Assembly: GCA_016218085.1 (NCBI GenBank)
Contig: JACREY010000012.1
Span: forward strand, 186,001 to 250,000
DNA: 64,000 nt
Source: Ignavibacteriota bacterium
Lineage (GTDB): Bacteria > Bacteroidota > Ignavibacteria > Tepidaquicellales > Tepidaquicellaceae
Direction of reading: 5' to 3'
Shown: positions 35,548 through 44,819 of the stretch, in pieces
Numbering within the stretch: the stretch's first letter is position 1
How the letters are laid out: each line of letters begins with the position of its first letter
The notes under the pieces: generated by a model
The model's input: only the letters and a program-made list of their open reading frames with translations
Database searches by the model: none
Told to the model about the DNA's origin: nothing
Made by a program: the position numbers and the translations under genes

Positions 35548-37396
35548 TATAAAATGCTTTTATTTTATTGAACACATCAATATTTCTTATGTAGTTATTA
35601 CTTACCGATTTTTTCTCGATATCTTTTATCAGCATAATTGCGAGTGAATCCTGCTTCAGGTTTGTATAAATTGAGAGGAGATTTACCTGAGGTTCAATGA
35701 AATAAGGATGTCTTCTTTTCATTTCGAGATAAAGTTTTATTGCATCATCATTCTCTTTTTGCATATATAAAGCGGCGGCTTTATTATTCAGAATTATAGG
35801 AACATTGGGAGTAAGTTCAATTGCTTCATCAAAACAGATCTCCGCATCTTTATAATTTCCCAGTTCCATAAAACCCACTCCCCTGTAAAAATCCACAGGC
35901 ATGCCGTTTGGATCTGTCGGATAAATCATGGTATTTATTTTATCCAGTTTTTCGAGCATAATATTGTAATTGCCGTTAAACTTTTCCTTAATTCCGCTTA
36001 CATATAAAATTTCATTACTGTATCTCAATAAACCGAACAGAGTAAATGCGGAAAGCACGACTGCAAGAAATGATAAGACTATTATCTTAATAGTCCTTAG
36101 GGAAAATTTTATATATTCGTTTCTCGCTTCGTATTCTTTGTTTGTGTATGATATTCCGATTGCCGTAGCAAAAAGTATTATTGCCGATATATTGCTTTTC
36201 GGAAAAGAGAACATCGCAATTACAAGATAACCTGCGAACGACAGCAGCACGGGAAGATATATAATTCTTTTTTTGAGTTCCGAATAAAGATTCTTACCTG
36301 TTATTAAAATTATCAGCATGAAAAACAATAATCCGAAAATACCGTTTTCACTTAGCAGTTCAAGGTAATCGTTATGGGGATTAAGTTCGGAAGTAACAAG
36401 TAAATTTTCATCATTATAAATCATACCGTTGTAAACGGGATAAATTCCGAACCAGCTTCCCGTACCAATCCCTACGAGAGGCTCGTCCCTGAATATCCTG
36501 AGTGCCGTAATTATGTAATTTCGCCTTGATGTATTTTCTGGTCTCTCTTTTTCGAATACACTTGTCACGGTATTGGACAGGTCCGTCCTTGTTTTGTCTA
36601 TGTTTGGCGGAGAAAGACTGCCAATCAAAACCGACAACACAACAATTGCAAGGATTACAAAAAACATTTTCTTCAGATTATGCTCGAATGAAGACTTATT
36701 GAAAAAGAAAAAAACGAAGAGCATTATCAGATAAACAGCAATTGCAACGAATGAAGACCTCGTCCTGCAGTAAAATATAAACGATAATATGATAATTCCG
36801 GATATAACTGAAAAAATTCTTGGCACCCAACCCTGTTTTTTAAATGCAAAAATAATCAGGTAAGGCAGCGCAATAGCGGAATACTCGGACGCAAAATTCC
36901 TGATGTTGAGTGTCGAACCTCTGCGGGGGCTGAATCTGAAACCGAGAATGTTTATACCGTAATACTCGAGTATTCCGAAAATAGCCACCATCAGGCAGAT
37001 AAAAGAAATTGTGAATGCAATGTAATGCATCATCTTTTCAAATTCATAAAGCTGGAAAACCAGGAATATCAGATATGAGAAGAGAAAAATATTTGCATAT
37101 AAGAAAAAATTTTCCAGCGATAAAACAAATCTGTTATTGTAGGAAGAAGAAACAAACATAAACAGAAGAAAAAGCAGAATGCAGGAAAGAAGAGTTTTAT
37201 ACCTCGGGATTATGAAATATTTTATATCGTAAAAAAAAAGTATGACTGCAATTATCAGGGTTAAAGTAGAAAACAGAAACCTGTGAATTGTATTTACATT
37301 CAGAAGACGGTTATCAAAGAAAAACGGAACAGCATATACCAGAAGCAGAACTGTTACAGGTACAATATTCTTTATTGTTTTGTCCATTTCCTTCAT
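35528..37396 (-). CDS. O-antigen ligase/polymerase-family (Wzy_C) protein with C-terminal TPRs
   Basis: A 622-residue protein. Residues 1-435 hold about 12 helices with the Wzy_C/WaaL family motif in the long periplasmic loop (NPHNDYLELLSENGIFGLLFF, conserved His). The C-terminal 180 residues are soluble and contain TPRs (YRGVGFMELGNYKDAEICFDEA, LNNKAAALYMQKENDDAIKLY). Such proteins either join O-antigen to lipid A-core (WaaL), polymerise repeat units (Wzy) or glycosylate proteins; the family motif alone cannot separate these. The TPRs may bind a partner. It is on the minus strand between two plus-strand glycan blocks and overlaps a T9SS cargo gene. Confidence 0.87.
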   Translation of the reverse strand: MKEMDKTIKNIVPVTVLLLVYAVPFFFDNRLLNVNTIHRFLFSTLTLIIAVILFFYDIKYFIIPRYKTLLSCILLFLLFMFVSSSYNNRFVLSLENFFLYANIFLFSYLIFLVFQLYEFEKMMHYIAFTISFICLMVAIFGILEYYGINILGFRFSPRRGSTLNIRNFASEYSAIALPYLIIFAFKKQGWVPRIFSVISGIIILSFIFYCRTRSSFVAIAVYLIMLFVFFFFNKSSFEHNLKKMFFVILAIVVLSVLIGSLSPPNIDKTRTDLSNTVTSVFEKERPENTSRRNYIITALRIFRDEPLVGIGTGSWFGIYPVYNGMIYNDENLLVTSELNPHNDYLELLSENGIFGLLFFMLIILITGKNLYSELKKRIIYLPVLLSFAGYLVIAMFSFPKSNISAIILFATAIGISYTNKEYEARNEYIKFSLRTIKIIVLSFLAVVLSAFTLFGLLRYSNEILYVSGIKEKFNGNYNIMLEKLDKINTMIYPTDPNGMPVDFYRGVGFMELGNYKDAEICFDEAIELTPNVPIILNNKAAALYMQKENDDAIKLYLEMKRRHPYFIEPQVNLLSIYTNLKQDSLAIMLIKDIEKKSVSNNYIRNIDVFNKIKAFYNEKIPD

Positions 37397-37512
37397 TTAT
37401 GTAAATTAATATTTTAAATGACTCATTTCAACATACTTTATAGTTTCTTCACCTTAAATAATCTACTTATTTTTTGGTAATAAAATATTAACTTATCAGT
37501 AATTATAGGAAT

Positions 37513-38751
37513 TTGAAGCCGGATAAACCATATTATTCCAAAATGCTGGGAGAAAACAGATACCTTCTGTTAATGAATATTGCAGAGCAGGCGTTTTTCT
37601 TTCTGGTGTTCCTTGTCTTTGCAAGGAGGTATTCAGTTGAGGTTTACGGAGAACTGATAACAATTTTTACTATGGCAAATGTTTTTATTACTTTGCTGAA
37701 TTTCGGACTTCCTTCCTACTTGCAAAGAGAAACGGCATTTTCGAATGATAATATCGGAGGCCTTTACGGGAAAATAATTTCACTGAATATTCTGATATTT
37801 TTTGCATACCTGCTTCTTACTTTTTCCTATTACAGAATATTTTATTCATCCTTATCGTATAAGCTGTTCTTTGTGGCGGTAATACCGGTTTATCTTTATT
37901 CAAACATCAATATACTTAACGGCCTGCTGTCGGGTCTGGGAAAATACAGGGCTCAGTTTAATTCTTTCATTATTCCCAGAATAGCTACCCTTGTCGCATT
38001 TGTCTTATCCGCCTATGTCTTCGGTCTGCCGCTCAAACACCTGCTCGTAATTTATTCTCTCGGATTTCTTTACCAGATAATTCTTCTTTTTGTTAAAATC
38101 GGCAGGGAGGGGATTAAGCCTGTGCCGGATTTCAGGATTGGCGGACTTCTTTCCGTATTAAAGATATCTCTGCCTCTCGGCATGGCAGTTGCTTTTAATT
38201 TTTTATACGATAAAATCGATATACTCCTTATTTCGAAATTTACTGATTATACACAGGTCAGCTATTATAATATCGGATACGGTATTTATAAAGCATCTTC
38301 TGTTGCCTTTTCCTTTTTGCTTGTCAGCGGACTGACAAGGGTGTCTTACCTCAGCAGAAGGAAAACCGCAGTGAAAATGTTTTTACGTAAATATGCAGCT
38401 GCTTTACTTATTGTTGGGATTTGCATAACTGCCGCATTATTCCTGTTTTCGGATTTTATCGTAAAAATTATTTATACAGATAAATTTTCCCAATCAGCGA
38501 TTATTCTCAGAATCACCTCGTTTGCAGTTACCGGACTGGCGCTTAATAACCTGACGGGTGTTATTCTGAACGGTCTTTCGCTTTACAGGGAAAATATGTA
38601 TGTAACTTTCACGGGACTTGTTATAAATGTTGCTCTTAATATTGTCTTTATTCCTCTGTACGGCATTATTGCCGCTGCTATGATTTCGGTGATTACAGAG
38701 TATTTTATTTTCATCGGAGATTATTATTTTATTAAACTGAATTTGAAATAA
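37513..38751 (+). CDS. Polysaccharide flippase (Wzx/MOP family)
   Basis: A 412-residue membrane protein with about 12 helices, the second flippase in this window and without a GT domain. The start region YLLLMNIAEQAFFFLVFLVFARRYSVEVYGELI and the IDILLISKFTDYTQVSYYNIGY segment are typical of Wzx. The TTG start sits at the first open codon; an ATG ten codons later (37543) is an equally possible start. It heads the second glycan block, divergent from the ligase gene, and the methyltransferase gene follows after one base. Confidence 0.88.
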   Translation: MKPDKPYYSKMLGENRYLLLMNIAEQAFFFLVFLVFARRYSVEVYGELITIFTMANVFITLLNFGLPSYLQRETAFSNDNIGGLYGKIISLNILIFFAYLLLTFSYYRIFYSSLSYKLFFVAVIPVYLYSNINILNGLLSGLGKYRAQFNSFIIPRIATLVAFVLSAYVFGLPLKHLLVIYSLGFLYQIILLFVKIGREGIKPVPDFRIGGLLSVLKISLPLGMAVAFNFLYDKIDILLISKFTDYTQVSYYNIGYGIYKASSVAFSFLLVSGLTRVSYLSRRKTAVKMFLRKYAAALLIVGICITAALFLFSDFIVKIIYTDKFSQSAIILRITSFAVTGLALNNLTGVILNGLSLYRENMYVTFTGLVINVALNIVFIPLYGIIAAAMISVITEYFIFIGDYYFIKLNLK

Positions 38752-38752
38752 A

Positions 38753-39427
38753 TTGGGAACATCAAACTGGCAAAATATTTCTTACTGCATTGAGTTGATC
38801 CGGAGAATAAATCCTTCATCCGTGCTGGATATAGGCGCAGGATTCGGAAGATGGGGTATTCTGAGCAGGGAGTTTCTCGAAATTTGGGACAGCGGTAATT
38901 ATTCGGATAAATGGAACTGCAGAATAGATGCCGTCGAAATCTTCCCGGGATACCTGAAGCCGTATCATTCGTATTTCTATGACAATGTCTTTGTCGGGGA
39001 TGCGTTAAAATTCATAAAGGAATGCGAAGACAAGTATGATTTGATTATTTGCGGGGATGTAATCGAGCATTTCGAAAAAAAAGAGGGTTTGAAATTTATT
39101 GAAGACTGTCTGAAAAAATGCACGTACCTGATGATTAATATTCCCATTGGAAAGAACTGGGAACAGGGTGAAATTAATGGCAATAAGCACGAAGAGCACA
39201 AAAGCGTATGGAAAAATTCAGACATCAGGAAATATCCGCATGTTAAAATAAAAAACTTCAGGGATTATATCTCAAGAAAATACAGTGTTGCTCTTATATC
39301 GGACAGAAAAATTGATTTGAAATCGGAATATAAAAAAAAATATGGCAGGCATTTCTTTAAGAAGAATTTTCTCCGGAACAGGCTGAATCTGACCCGGCTG
39401 GTAAAAATACTAACAAAAGATAAATGA
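38753..39427 (+). CDS. Class I SAM-dependent methyltransferase
   Basis: A 224-residue methyltransferase. The SAM-binding motif I is VLDIGAGFGRWGILSREF at about 23-40, the acidic end of strand 2 is in RIDAVEIFPGY, and motif IV is DLIICGDVIEHFEKKEG at about 98-114. It is usual for such enzymes to methylate a terminal sugar in glycan loci, sometimes capping the chain; that is inference here. The start is TTG with no nearby ATG. It overlaps the next gene by four bases. Confidence 0.85.
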   Translation: MGTSNWQNISYCIELIRRINPSSVLDIGAGFGRWGILSREFLEIWDSGNYSDKWNCRIDAVEIFPGYLKPYHSYFYDNVFVGDALKFIKECEDKYDLIICGDVIEHFEKKEGLKFIEDCLKKCTYLMINIPIGKNWEQGEINGNKHEEHKSVWKNSDIRKYPHVKIKNFRDYISRKYSVALISDRKIDLKSEYKKKYGRHFFKKNFLRNRLNLTRLVKILTKDK

Positions 39428-40923
39428 CGGGAATAAAATCCGGTAAATATGGCATAACTTACGATAAGGTTTTTCTGCTTGCTGTTTTTTCCGTTTTTAT
39501 TTTACTTCAGTTATTTTTCTTCCGGTGGGTAGTTGATGACTTGTATATTTATTTCAGGTATGTAAATAATTTTTTAAAGGGAAACGGCATTTCGTATAAT
39601 CCAGGAGAATATACCGAAGGATTCTCAAGCTTTCTTTGGTTCCTGGTTTTATCGGCTGTGGGAATGTTCAAGTATAACGCGGAAACCACAGCAAAGCTTG
39701 CCTCTATTTTCTTTTCCCTCTGTTCGCTTTATTTACTTTATGGCATTTCAAAGAAAATTCTTCCGGGTTTCTGGAACCTGCTGCCGGTGATGTTTTCGGC
39801 AGTCAGCCTGCCTTTTGTTCTTTGGTCTGTTTCCGGTTTTGAGATTTCAATGTATTCGTTTCTGCTTCTGCTGTGTTTTAATTATATTCTTTTCATAGAT
39901 ACCGGGAAAATCTTTTTAATATCATTTCTTGTGTTTCTTGTTTCGGCCGCAAGGGCAGAAGGTTTCCTTATTTCACTTGTGTTTCTTTTCTGGGCATATC
40001 ACTTCCTTTCGGAAAAGAAAAAATATCTTTATTTTCTGTCATTTTTTATTTTGTTCTTTGCGTCATTCATTATATTCAGGTATTTTTATTTCGGAGAAAT
40101 TCTGCCGAATACATATTATGCAAAACTCGGTTACGGATTATTCGGGTATGATGAAATAAGAATATACAGGTACGGAATTTTATACATATTGAGTTTTTTC
40201 CTGCACAATCTTCATTTTGCGGTTCTTATGACTTACCTGTTTGTAAAAGCAAAAATATTTTTAAAGGAAAGGTATATTATATTATCACTTAGTCTTATTG
40301 CGGTTCAGTTTGCATTTGTTATATATGCAGGCGGTGACTGGATGCAGCAATTCAGGTTTCTGGTTTGTCTAATTCCTTTTCTGTCACTTCTGTCTGCAGG
40401 CATTCTAAAATATATTTTTGAATCAAGGCAATACAGGAGCGGAAAAAAGGTGTTGGTTTTTATATCCGCAATTATTTTCCTTTCGGCTAATTTTTATTTG
40501 AATGATTTTGAGTCAATAAGCAGGGAAAAGGAGTTATGGATTAACGTTAAAAATGTTTGCCCGGATATAAAAGGCATTGTTCCCGGAAGCTCTCTTGTCG
40601 CTAACGGCTCGGCGGGGATAATTCCTTATTTTCTTGAAAATGTCAGGTTCACGGATGTTATCGGGCTGACCGATAAGTATATTGCAAAAAACGGAAGCAG
40701 GGATGATATCTGGTTTGAAAAATATTCTACTGATTATGTTTATAACAAGAATCCGGAATGGATAATTCTCTGGAAGCGCAGGGATAGCATCGGAAACTAC
40801 ACGACTGACCTTACTTCCCCTGCTTTAAAGTATATTGAAAAAGATAATAGGTTCAGGGAATACGTTCCTGTGAAATCATACGACGTAAGCAGCAGCCTGA
40901 AAATCGAACTTTTCAGAAAATAG
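39424..40923 (+). CDS. GT-C-like multi-pass membrane glycosyltransferase
   Basis: A 499-residue membrane protein with about ten helices. After the first helix comes VVDDLYIYFRYVNNFLKGNGISYNPG (acidic pair D38-D39), the usual site of the catalytic acid in GT-C enzymes using polyprenyl-phosphate sugars. EGFSSFLWFL follows. A soluble periplasmic tail (about 365-499) completes it. It would transfer a sugar from undecaprenyl-phosphate in the periplasm, a donor that the DPG/DPM-synthase-like enzyme at 44106 could provide. It is placed between a methyltransferase and a GT4 gene with overlaps of four and a gap of three bases. Confidence 0.8.
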   Translation: MTGIKSGKYGITYDKVFLLAVFSVFILLQLFFFRWVVDDLYIYFRYVNNFLKGNGISYNPGEYTEGFSSFLWFLVLSAVGMFKYNAETTAKLASIFFSLCSLYLLYGISKKILPGFWNLLPVMFSAVSLPFVLWSVSGFEISMYSFLLLLCFNYILFIDTGKIFLISFLVFLVSAARAEGFLISLVFLFWAYHFLSEKKKYLYFLSFFILFFASFIIFRYFYFGEILPNTYYAKLGYGLFGYDEIRIYRYGILYILSFFLHNLHFAVLMTYLFVKAKIFLKERYIILSLSLIAVQFAFVIYAGGDWMQQFRFLVCLIPFLSLLSAGILKYIFESRQYRSGKKVLVFISAIIFLSANFYLNDFESISREKELWINVKNVCPDIKGIVPGSSLVANGSAGIIPYFLENVRFTDVIGLTDKYIAKNGSRDDIWFEKYSTDYVYNKNPEWIILWKRRDSIGNYTTDLTSPALKYIEKDNRFREYVPVKSYDVSSSLKIELFRK

Positions 40924-40926
40924 ATT

Positions 40927-42033
40927 ATGAATATAGTATACATAGGAAGATATAACGAAGGTGAAATTTTAACAGGACCCGAAAAGGTTGCTAAAAGAAT
41001 TTTTGACGGCGCAGCATCAGAAAGAAAATGCGTATTTATTGAGTATTTTTTTGACGGGAAAAAATACGGACTGGCAAAAAAATTATTCGGAAGGGAAAAG
41101 GTTTGCAGCGTAAATGGAAGCGATGTATTCCGTTTGGGACTATTCAGAATTCTCGCATTTCTTATCGAGCAAAAACCCGATATTATACACATAATCTCTT
41201 TCGAGAGATTTGCGCTTGCCGCATATATCTACCGTGTTTTCTTTAATGTAAGGATTGTCTATAATGTTCATGGTATTGCCGTTTATGAAAATAAATTTTT
41301 AAGAAAGGAGAGCAGTTTCAGGAATTTCAAGGATTGCTTTGCTGAAGATTTTTATATAAGGCACTCGGATATAATAATGCTGCTCTCAAGAAAATTTAAA
41401 TTGCTTTTTGATGAATATTATCCTGTTAGTAGCAGAAAAATCCGTTACATTAAAAACGGCACTGATAAAGAGTTTGGAAATGTTAAAAGCAAGAATGTAG
41501 ATACGGAAATTCTGAGGATTGTCTTTATATCCGATATAAGCAGGCCTGAAAAAGGATTTAGATTCCTTAAAGAAGCACTTGAGGAATTTAGCAGATCTGC
41601 TGAATTGCACGTGGTTGACAGAAAAGAATTATCCGGTGAAATAAAATTTAAAAATGAAAATATCAATTTGTTTTTCTATGATAAAATGCCTGCTGAAAGT
41701 ATGCAGGGATTTCTGTACGACAAGGATATTTTTATTTCCGCTGCAAAGTATGAACCGTTCGGTATGACATGCACGGAATGCATGTCTGCAGGGCTTATTC
41801 CGGTAGTGACGGATGTTACAGGAGCTTCGGAGCTGATTACGGACGGATTGAACGGATTTGTCTTTGAGTTCGGAAATAAAGAACAACTCAATAGAATTCT
41901 TGAAAACCTTTATGATGACCCGGAGTTAAGAAAATCTGTTCAGGAAGAAGCGGTGAAAATTTACAGAACAGTAAGCTGGAGCGAAATACTGAAAAATTAT
42001 TTAAAAATTTACGAAGAATTATTAAGGAAATAA
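40927..42033 (+). CDS. GT4 family glycosyltransferase
   Basis: A 368-residue GT-B enzyme. IYIGRYNEGEILTGPEKVAKRIF begins the N-terminal half and IVYNVHGIAVYE sits mid-domain. The C-terminal donor half has FISDISRPEKGFRFL and YEPFGMTCTECMSAGLIPVV with the E-x-x-E spacing of GT4, then TDGLNGFVFEFG. Cytoplasmic addition of a sugar to the lipid-linked unit is expected. It is followed after one base by a GT2 gene. Confidence 0.9.
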   Translation: MNIVYIGRYNEGEILTGPEKVAKRIFDGAASERKCVFIEYFFDGKKYGLAKKLFGREKVCSVNGSDVFRLGLFRILAFLIEQKPDIIHIISFERFALAAYIYRVFFNVRIVYNVHGIAVYENKFLRKESSFRNFKDCFAEDFYIRHSDIIMLLSRKFKLLFDEYYPVSSRKIRYIKNGTDKEFGNVKSKNVDTEILRIVFISDISRPEKGFRFLKEALEEFSRSAELHVVDRKELSGEIKFKNENINLFFYDKMPAESMQGFLYDKDIFISAAKYEPFGMTCTECMSAGLIPVVTDVTGASELITDGLNGFVFEFGNKEQLNRILENLYDDPELRKSVQEEAVKIYRTVSWSEILKNYLKIYEELLRK

Positions 42034-42034
42034 A

Positions 42035-43000
42035 ATGACCGGGAAGCTGATTTCAATAATAATGCCGGTGAAAGATGCGGAAGCATATATTAAGGATTCC
42101 GTTGAGAGCATTTTATCCCAGAAATACGGGGGTTTTGAATTGCTGATTATCGATGACGGTTCCGGGGACAGGACTGCTGAAATATCTGAATCTTACAAGG
42201 ACGAAAGAATAAAATTATATAGAAGGGAAAATCTCGGTTTGATAGAGCAGCTTAATTTCGGGTTGAGCGAATCCCGCGGTGAATATATTGCAAGAATGGA
42301 TGCGGATGATATTGCCTACCCGGAAAAACTTCTGCAACAGATTGACTTTCTCGAAAAGAATAAGGATATTCATCTTGTAGGAACGAATTTTGAATTCATA
42401 AACGAAACGGGTAAAACCTTAATGCAAAAAAAACTTCCTGAGTTTCATGATGATATTGAGTTTATGATGCCTTTTATCGATTCGGTACTGCATTCTTCGA
42501 TTCTTACCTACAAGAAAGTTCTTGTAGATTCGGGCGGATATGACAGGAATTACAGTTCGGTCGAGGATGATGAACTATTTCTGCGCCTGCTGACTTTTGG
42601 ATATAAAATGCACAATATACAAAAGACTCTGTATAAATACAGGCTTATCGAAAGACCTTTTGAGCATTATGAAAACCAGAATGTTAATTTTTACAGGTGT
42701 GGAATTAAATATCTCGAAAACAGTTGCAAAGAAAAAAACGGAGAATATTACCTCAGACTCGGATTACTTGAATATTACAGGGGAAGCATTAAATCTGCAA
42801 GGATCAACCTGCTTAAATGCCTGAAATTCAAAGGAATTAAAAAGCGGATGCTTTTCAGGTACCTTCCCGTAACATTTTTAGGCAGCAGCATTGTTAATTA
42901 TTTAAAAAAGAAAAAAATTACTTCGAAAATTAATTCTTTTTTCAATAACAAATTCAAGGTTGATACATACGGAATAAATGGCAGTAAAGTTAAAAAATGA
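42035..43000 (+). CDS. GT2 family glycosyltransferase (WcaA/EpsH-like)
   Basis: A 321-residue GT2 enzyme of a different subtype from the first block. It has LISIIMPVKDAEAYIKDSVESIL, LLIIDDGSGDRTAEI, a true acidic site ARMDADDIAYPEKL (DADD) and SVEDDELFLRLLTFGYKM. The subtype is common in capsule and exopolysaccharide loci. The last 50 residues are Lys-rich. The GT9 gene overlaps its end by four bases. Confidence 0.9.
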   Translation: MTGKLISIIMPVKDAEAYIKDSVESILSQKYGGFELLIIDDGSGDRTAEISESYKDERIKLYRRENLGLIEQLNFGLSESRGEYIARMDADDIAYPEKLLQQIDFLEKNKDIHLVGTNFEFINETGKTLMQKKLPEFHDDIEFMMPFIDSVLHSSILTYKKVLVDSGGYDRNYSSVEDDELFLRLLTFGYKMHNIQKTLYKYRLIERPFEHYENQNVNFYRCGIKYLENSCKEKNGEYYLRLGLLEYYRGSIKSARINLLKCLKFKGIKKRMLFRYLPVTFLGSSIVNYLKKKKITSKINSFFNNKFKVDTYGINGSKVKK

Positions 43001-44109
43001 TTCGGATTATTAAAAATATTGCTTCGCTTTTAATATTTTATTTTCTCAGAATGTTTTTCCGCAGAAGAGAAAATGCAGGAAAGGATATTTTATTCTATAA
43101 CTCCGAAAAAATCGGCGACCTGGTTGTGTCTTCGGTAATCATTGAAAACGATGATAAACTATGTAAGGAGAAACAGGTTTATTTTCTGGTTAAGGAAAAA
43201 TACCTGTCTTTGTTCGGAGGTTACAAAGGGGAAATAAAATTTATCAGTTATAAACACGGACTGTACAAATGGTTTCTCCCGTACAGAATTTTTTTATTGA
43301 CAAAAATCAGAAAACTCAGGCTCGGCAGTTTCTATAACCTTACTCCCGCAAGGGGAATGCTCAATGATGAGATTTCCCTGCTTAGCGGTGCAGGCAGGAC
43401 TTTTGCAATGTGCAGTGATACAAAATACCTGAAAGGAACAGGAGGAAGAACCGGAAGTCTTTATGACAGCATCTTGTTTCCGGAAATAAAAAATGAATAT
43501 GTCAAGCATACTGAGCTTCTGAAATTATTAGGTATTCCCGAAGAGGAAATTCTTTTCGAAAACAAGAATACGTTTGCTCTGCGCAGCGATAATTACCGCA
43601 TCTATAAAAATGATATAAAAAAGAACGAATATATAGTCGTATCACCGCTATCTTCCGAACCAGGAAGGTCATGGGGAACGGTGAATTTCAGAAAGCTTTG
43701 CAGTGAATTATCCGTGCATTATAAAATTGTACTGACAGGCTCCGAAAAGGAAAAAAAATATCTTGAGATTATCAGGAATAACAATAAAAATATAATTACA
43801 GATACTTCTCCGCTCGGGGAACTGCCTTCGCTGATAGAGCATTGCAGATTTTTCATCGGAGGGGATTCGGGGCTTACCCATATTGCACTCAAGCTCGGAA
43901 AACCATTGCTTGCAGTGCTTGACGGCGGATATTTCAACAGGTATTTTCCGTACCGAACCGATGACACAAAAAATAACTATATTTACAAAATGATGGATTG
44001 CTTCGAATGCGGATTTGACTGCATATATAATAAAAAACTATGCATCACGGAAATCCGTTATGAAGATGTACTCGAAAAAGTTAAGAATATTCTGAAGGAT
44101 ATCGAATGA
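42997..44109 (+). CDS. GT9 family (heptosyltransferase-like) glycosyltransferase
   Basis: A 370-residue GT-B enzyme of family 9, the family of ADP-heptose:LPS heptosyltransferases. The N-terminal half has ILFYNSEKIGDLVVSSVI. The C-terminal half has VVSPLSSEPGRSWGTVNFRKLC, LTGSEKEKKYLE and the family signature FFIGGDSGLTHIALKLGKPLLAVL. The cysteine-rich end CFECGFDCIYNKKLC is frequent in the family. It suggests a heptose-like sugar in the glycan, or in an LPS core; the donor is not proven. Overlaps both neighbours by four bases. Confidence 0.9.
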   Translation: MIRIIKNIASLLIFYFLRMFFRRRENAGKDILFYNSEKIGDLVVSSVIIENDDKLCKEKQVYFLVKEKYLSLFGGYKGEIKFISYKHGLYKWFLPYRIFLLTKIRKLRLGSFYNLTPARGMLNDEISLLSGAGRTFAMCSDTKYLKGTGGRTGSLYDSILFPEIKNEYVKHTELLKLLGIPEEEILFENKNTFALRSDNYRIYKNDIKKNEYIVVSPLSSEPGRSWGTVNFRKLCSELSVHYKIVLTGSEKEKKYLEIIRNNNKNIITDTSPLGELPSLIEHCRFFIGGDSGLTHIALKLGKPLLAVLDGGYFNRYFPYRTDDTKNNYIYKMMDCFECGFDCIYNKKLCITEIRYEDVLEKVKNILKDIE

Positions 44110-44819
44110 AAACTTTAAGCATAATACTGCCCGTTTATAATAACCAGGATGAACTGAAAAAAAATATAGGTTATCTGACAGAATTTTTTAACCAGAAGGC
44201 AATCAGTTATGAAATAATCATTGTTGATGACTGCAGCAGTAACGCAGGCGAGATAATAGAAATTGCAGATGATTATAACTGTCTTTACATCAGGAATGAA
44301 AAGAATTCCGGCAAAGGAGAATCGGTGAAAAGGGGAATGCTGAAGGCTTCCGGAAAATACAGATTATTCACTGATGCGGATATACCTTACGAAAAGGAAG
44401 GTATTGAGCTGATGCTCGAAAAACTCGATAAAGAAAAATTTGATGTGGTAATAGGGGACAGGACACTGTTTAAATCAGAATATAAAAACGGTTCTTTTCT
44501 CCGCTCGACAGGAAGCAGGATATTTTCCCTGATTGTGCGCGAGCTTACCTCAGGAAAGTTTCCCGATACGCAGTGCGGGCTGAAAGGATTTACTGCCGAA
44601 TCTGCCGAAACATTGTTTCGCAAGACAAAAATAAAAGGTTTTGCCGTTGATGTGGAACTGCTTTATCTTGCATTGATGCATAATTATAAAATTGGCAAGG
44701 TACCGGTGAAGCTAAGGTCGCATAGTGTCAGCACCGTAAGTGTGATTAAGCATGGATTCCAGATGGTTGTTGATTTAATGAAAATAAAAATCTACAGGCT
44801 AAGAAAAAAGTATGAATAA
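44106..44819 (+). CDS. DPG/DPM-synthase-like GT2 (polyprenyl-phosphate sugar synthase)
   Basis: A 237-residue GT2 enzyme resembling dolichyl-phosphate beta-glucosyltransferase. It has LSIILPVYNNQDELKKNI, IIIVDDCSSNAGEI, the metal site FTDADIPYEKEG (DAD), VVIGDRTLFKS and FPDTQCGLKGFTAESAETLF, which is diagnostic of this subgroup. The product would be a polyprenyl-phosphate sugar used in the periplasm by GT-C enzymes. Three GT-C-like proteins are in the same operon, one of them overlapping this gene by eight bases. There is no membrane helix. Confidence 0.88.
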   Translation: MKTLSIILPVYNNQDELKKNIGYLTEFFNQKAISYEIIIVDDCSSNAGEIIEIADDYNCLYIRNEKNSGKGESVKRGMLKASGKYRLFTDADIPYEKEGIELMLEKLDKEKFDVVIGDRTLFKSEYKNGSFLRSTGSRIFSLIVRELTSGKFPDTQCGLKGFTAESAETLFRKTKIKGFAVDVELLYLALMHNYKIGKVPVKLRSHSVSTVSVIKHGFQMVVDLMKIKIYRLRKKYE

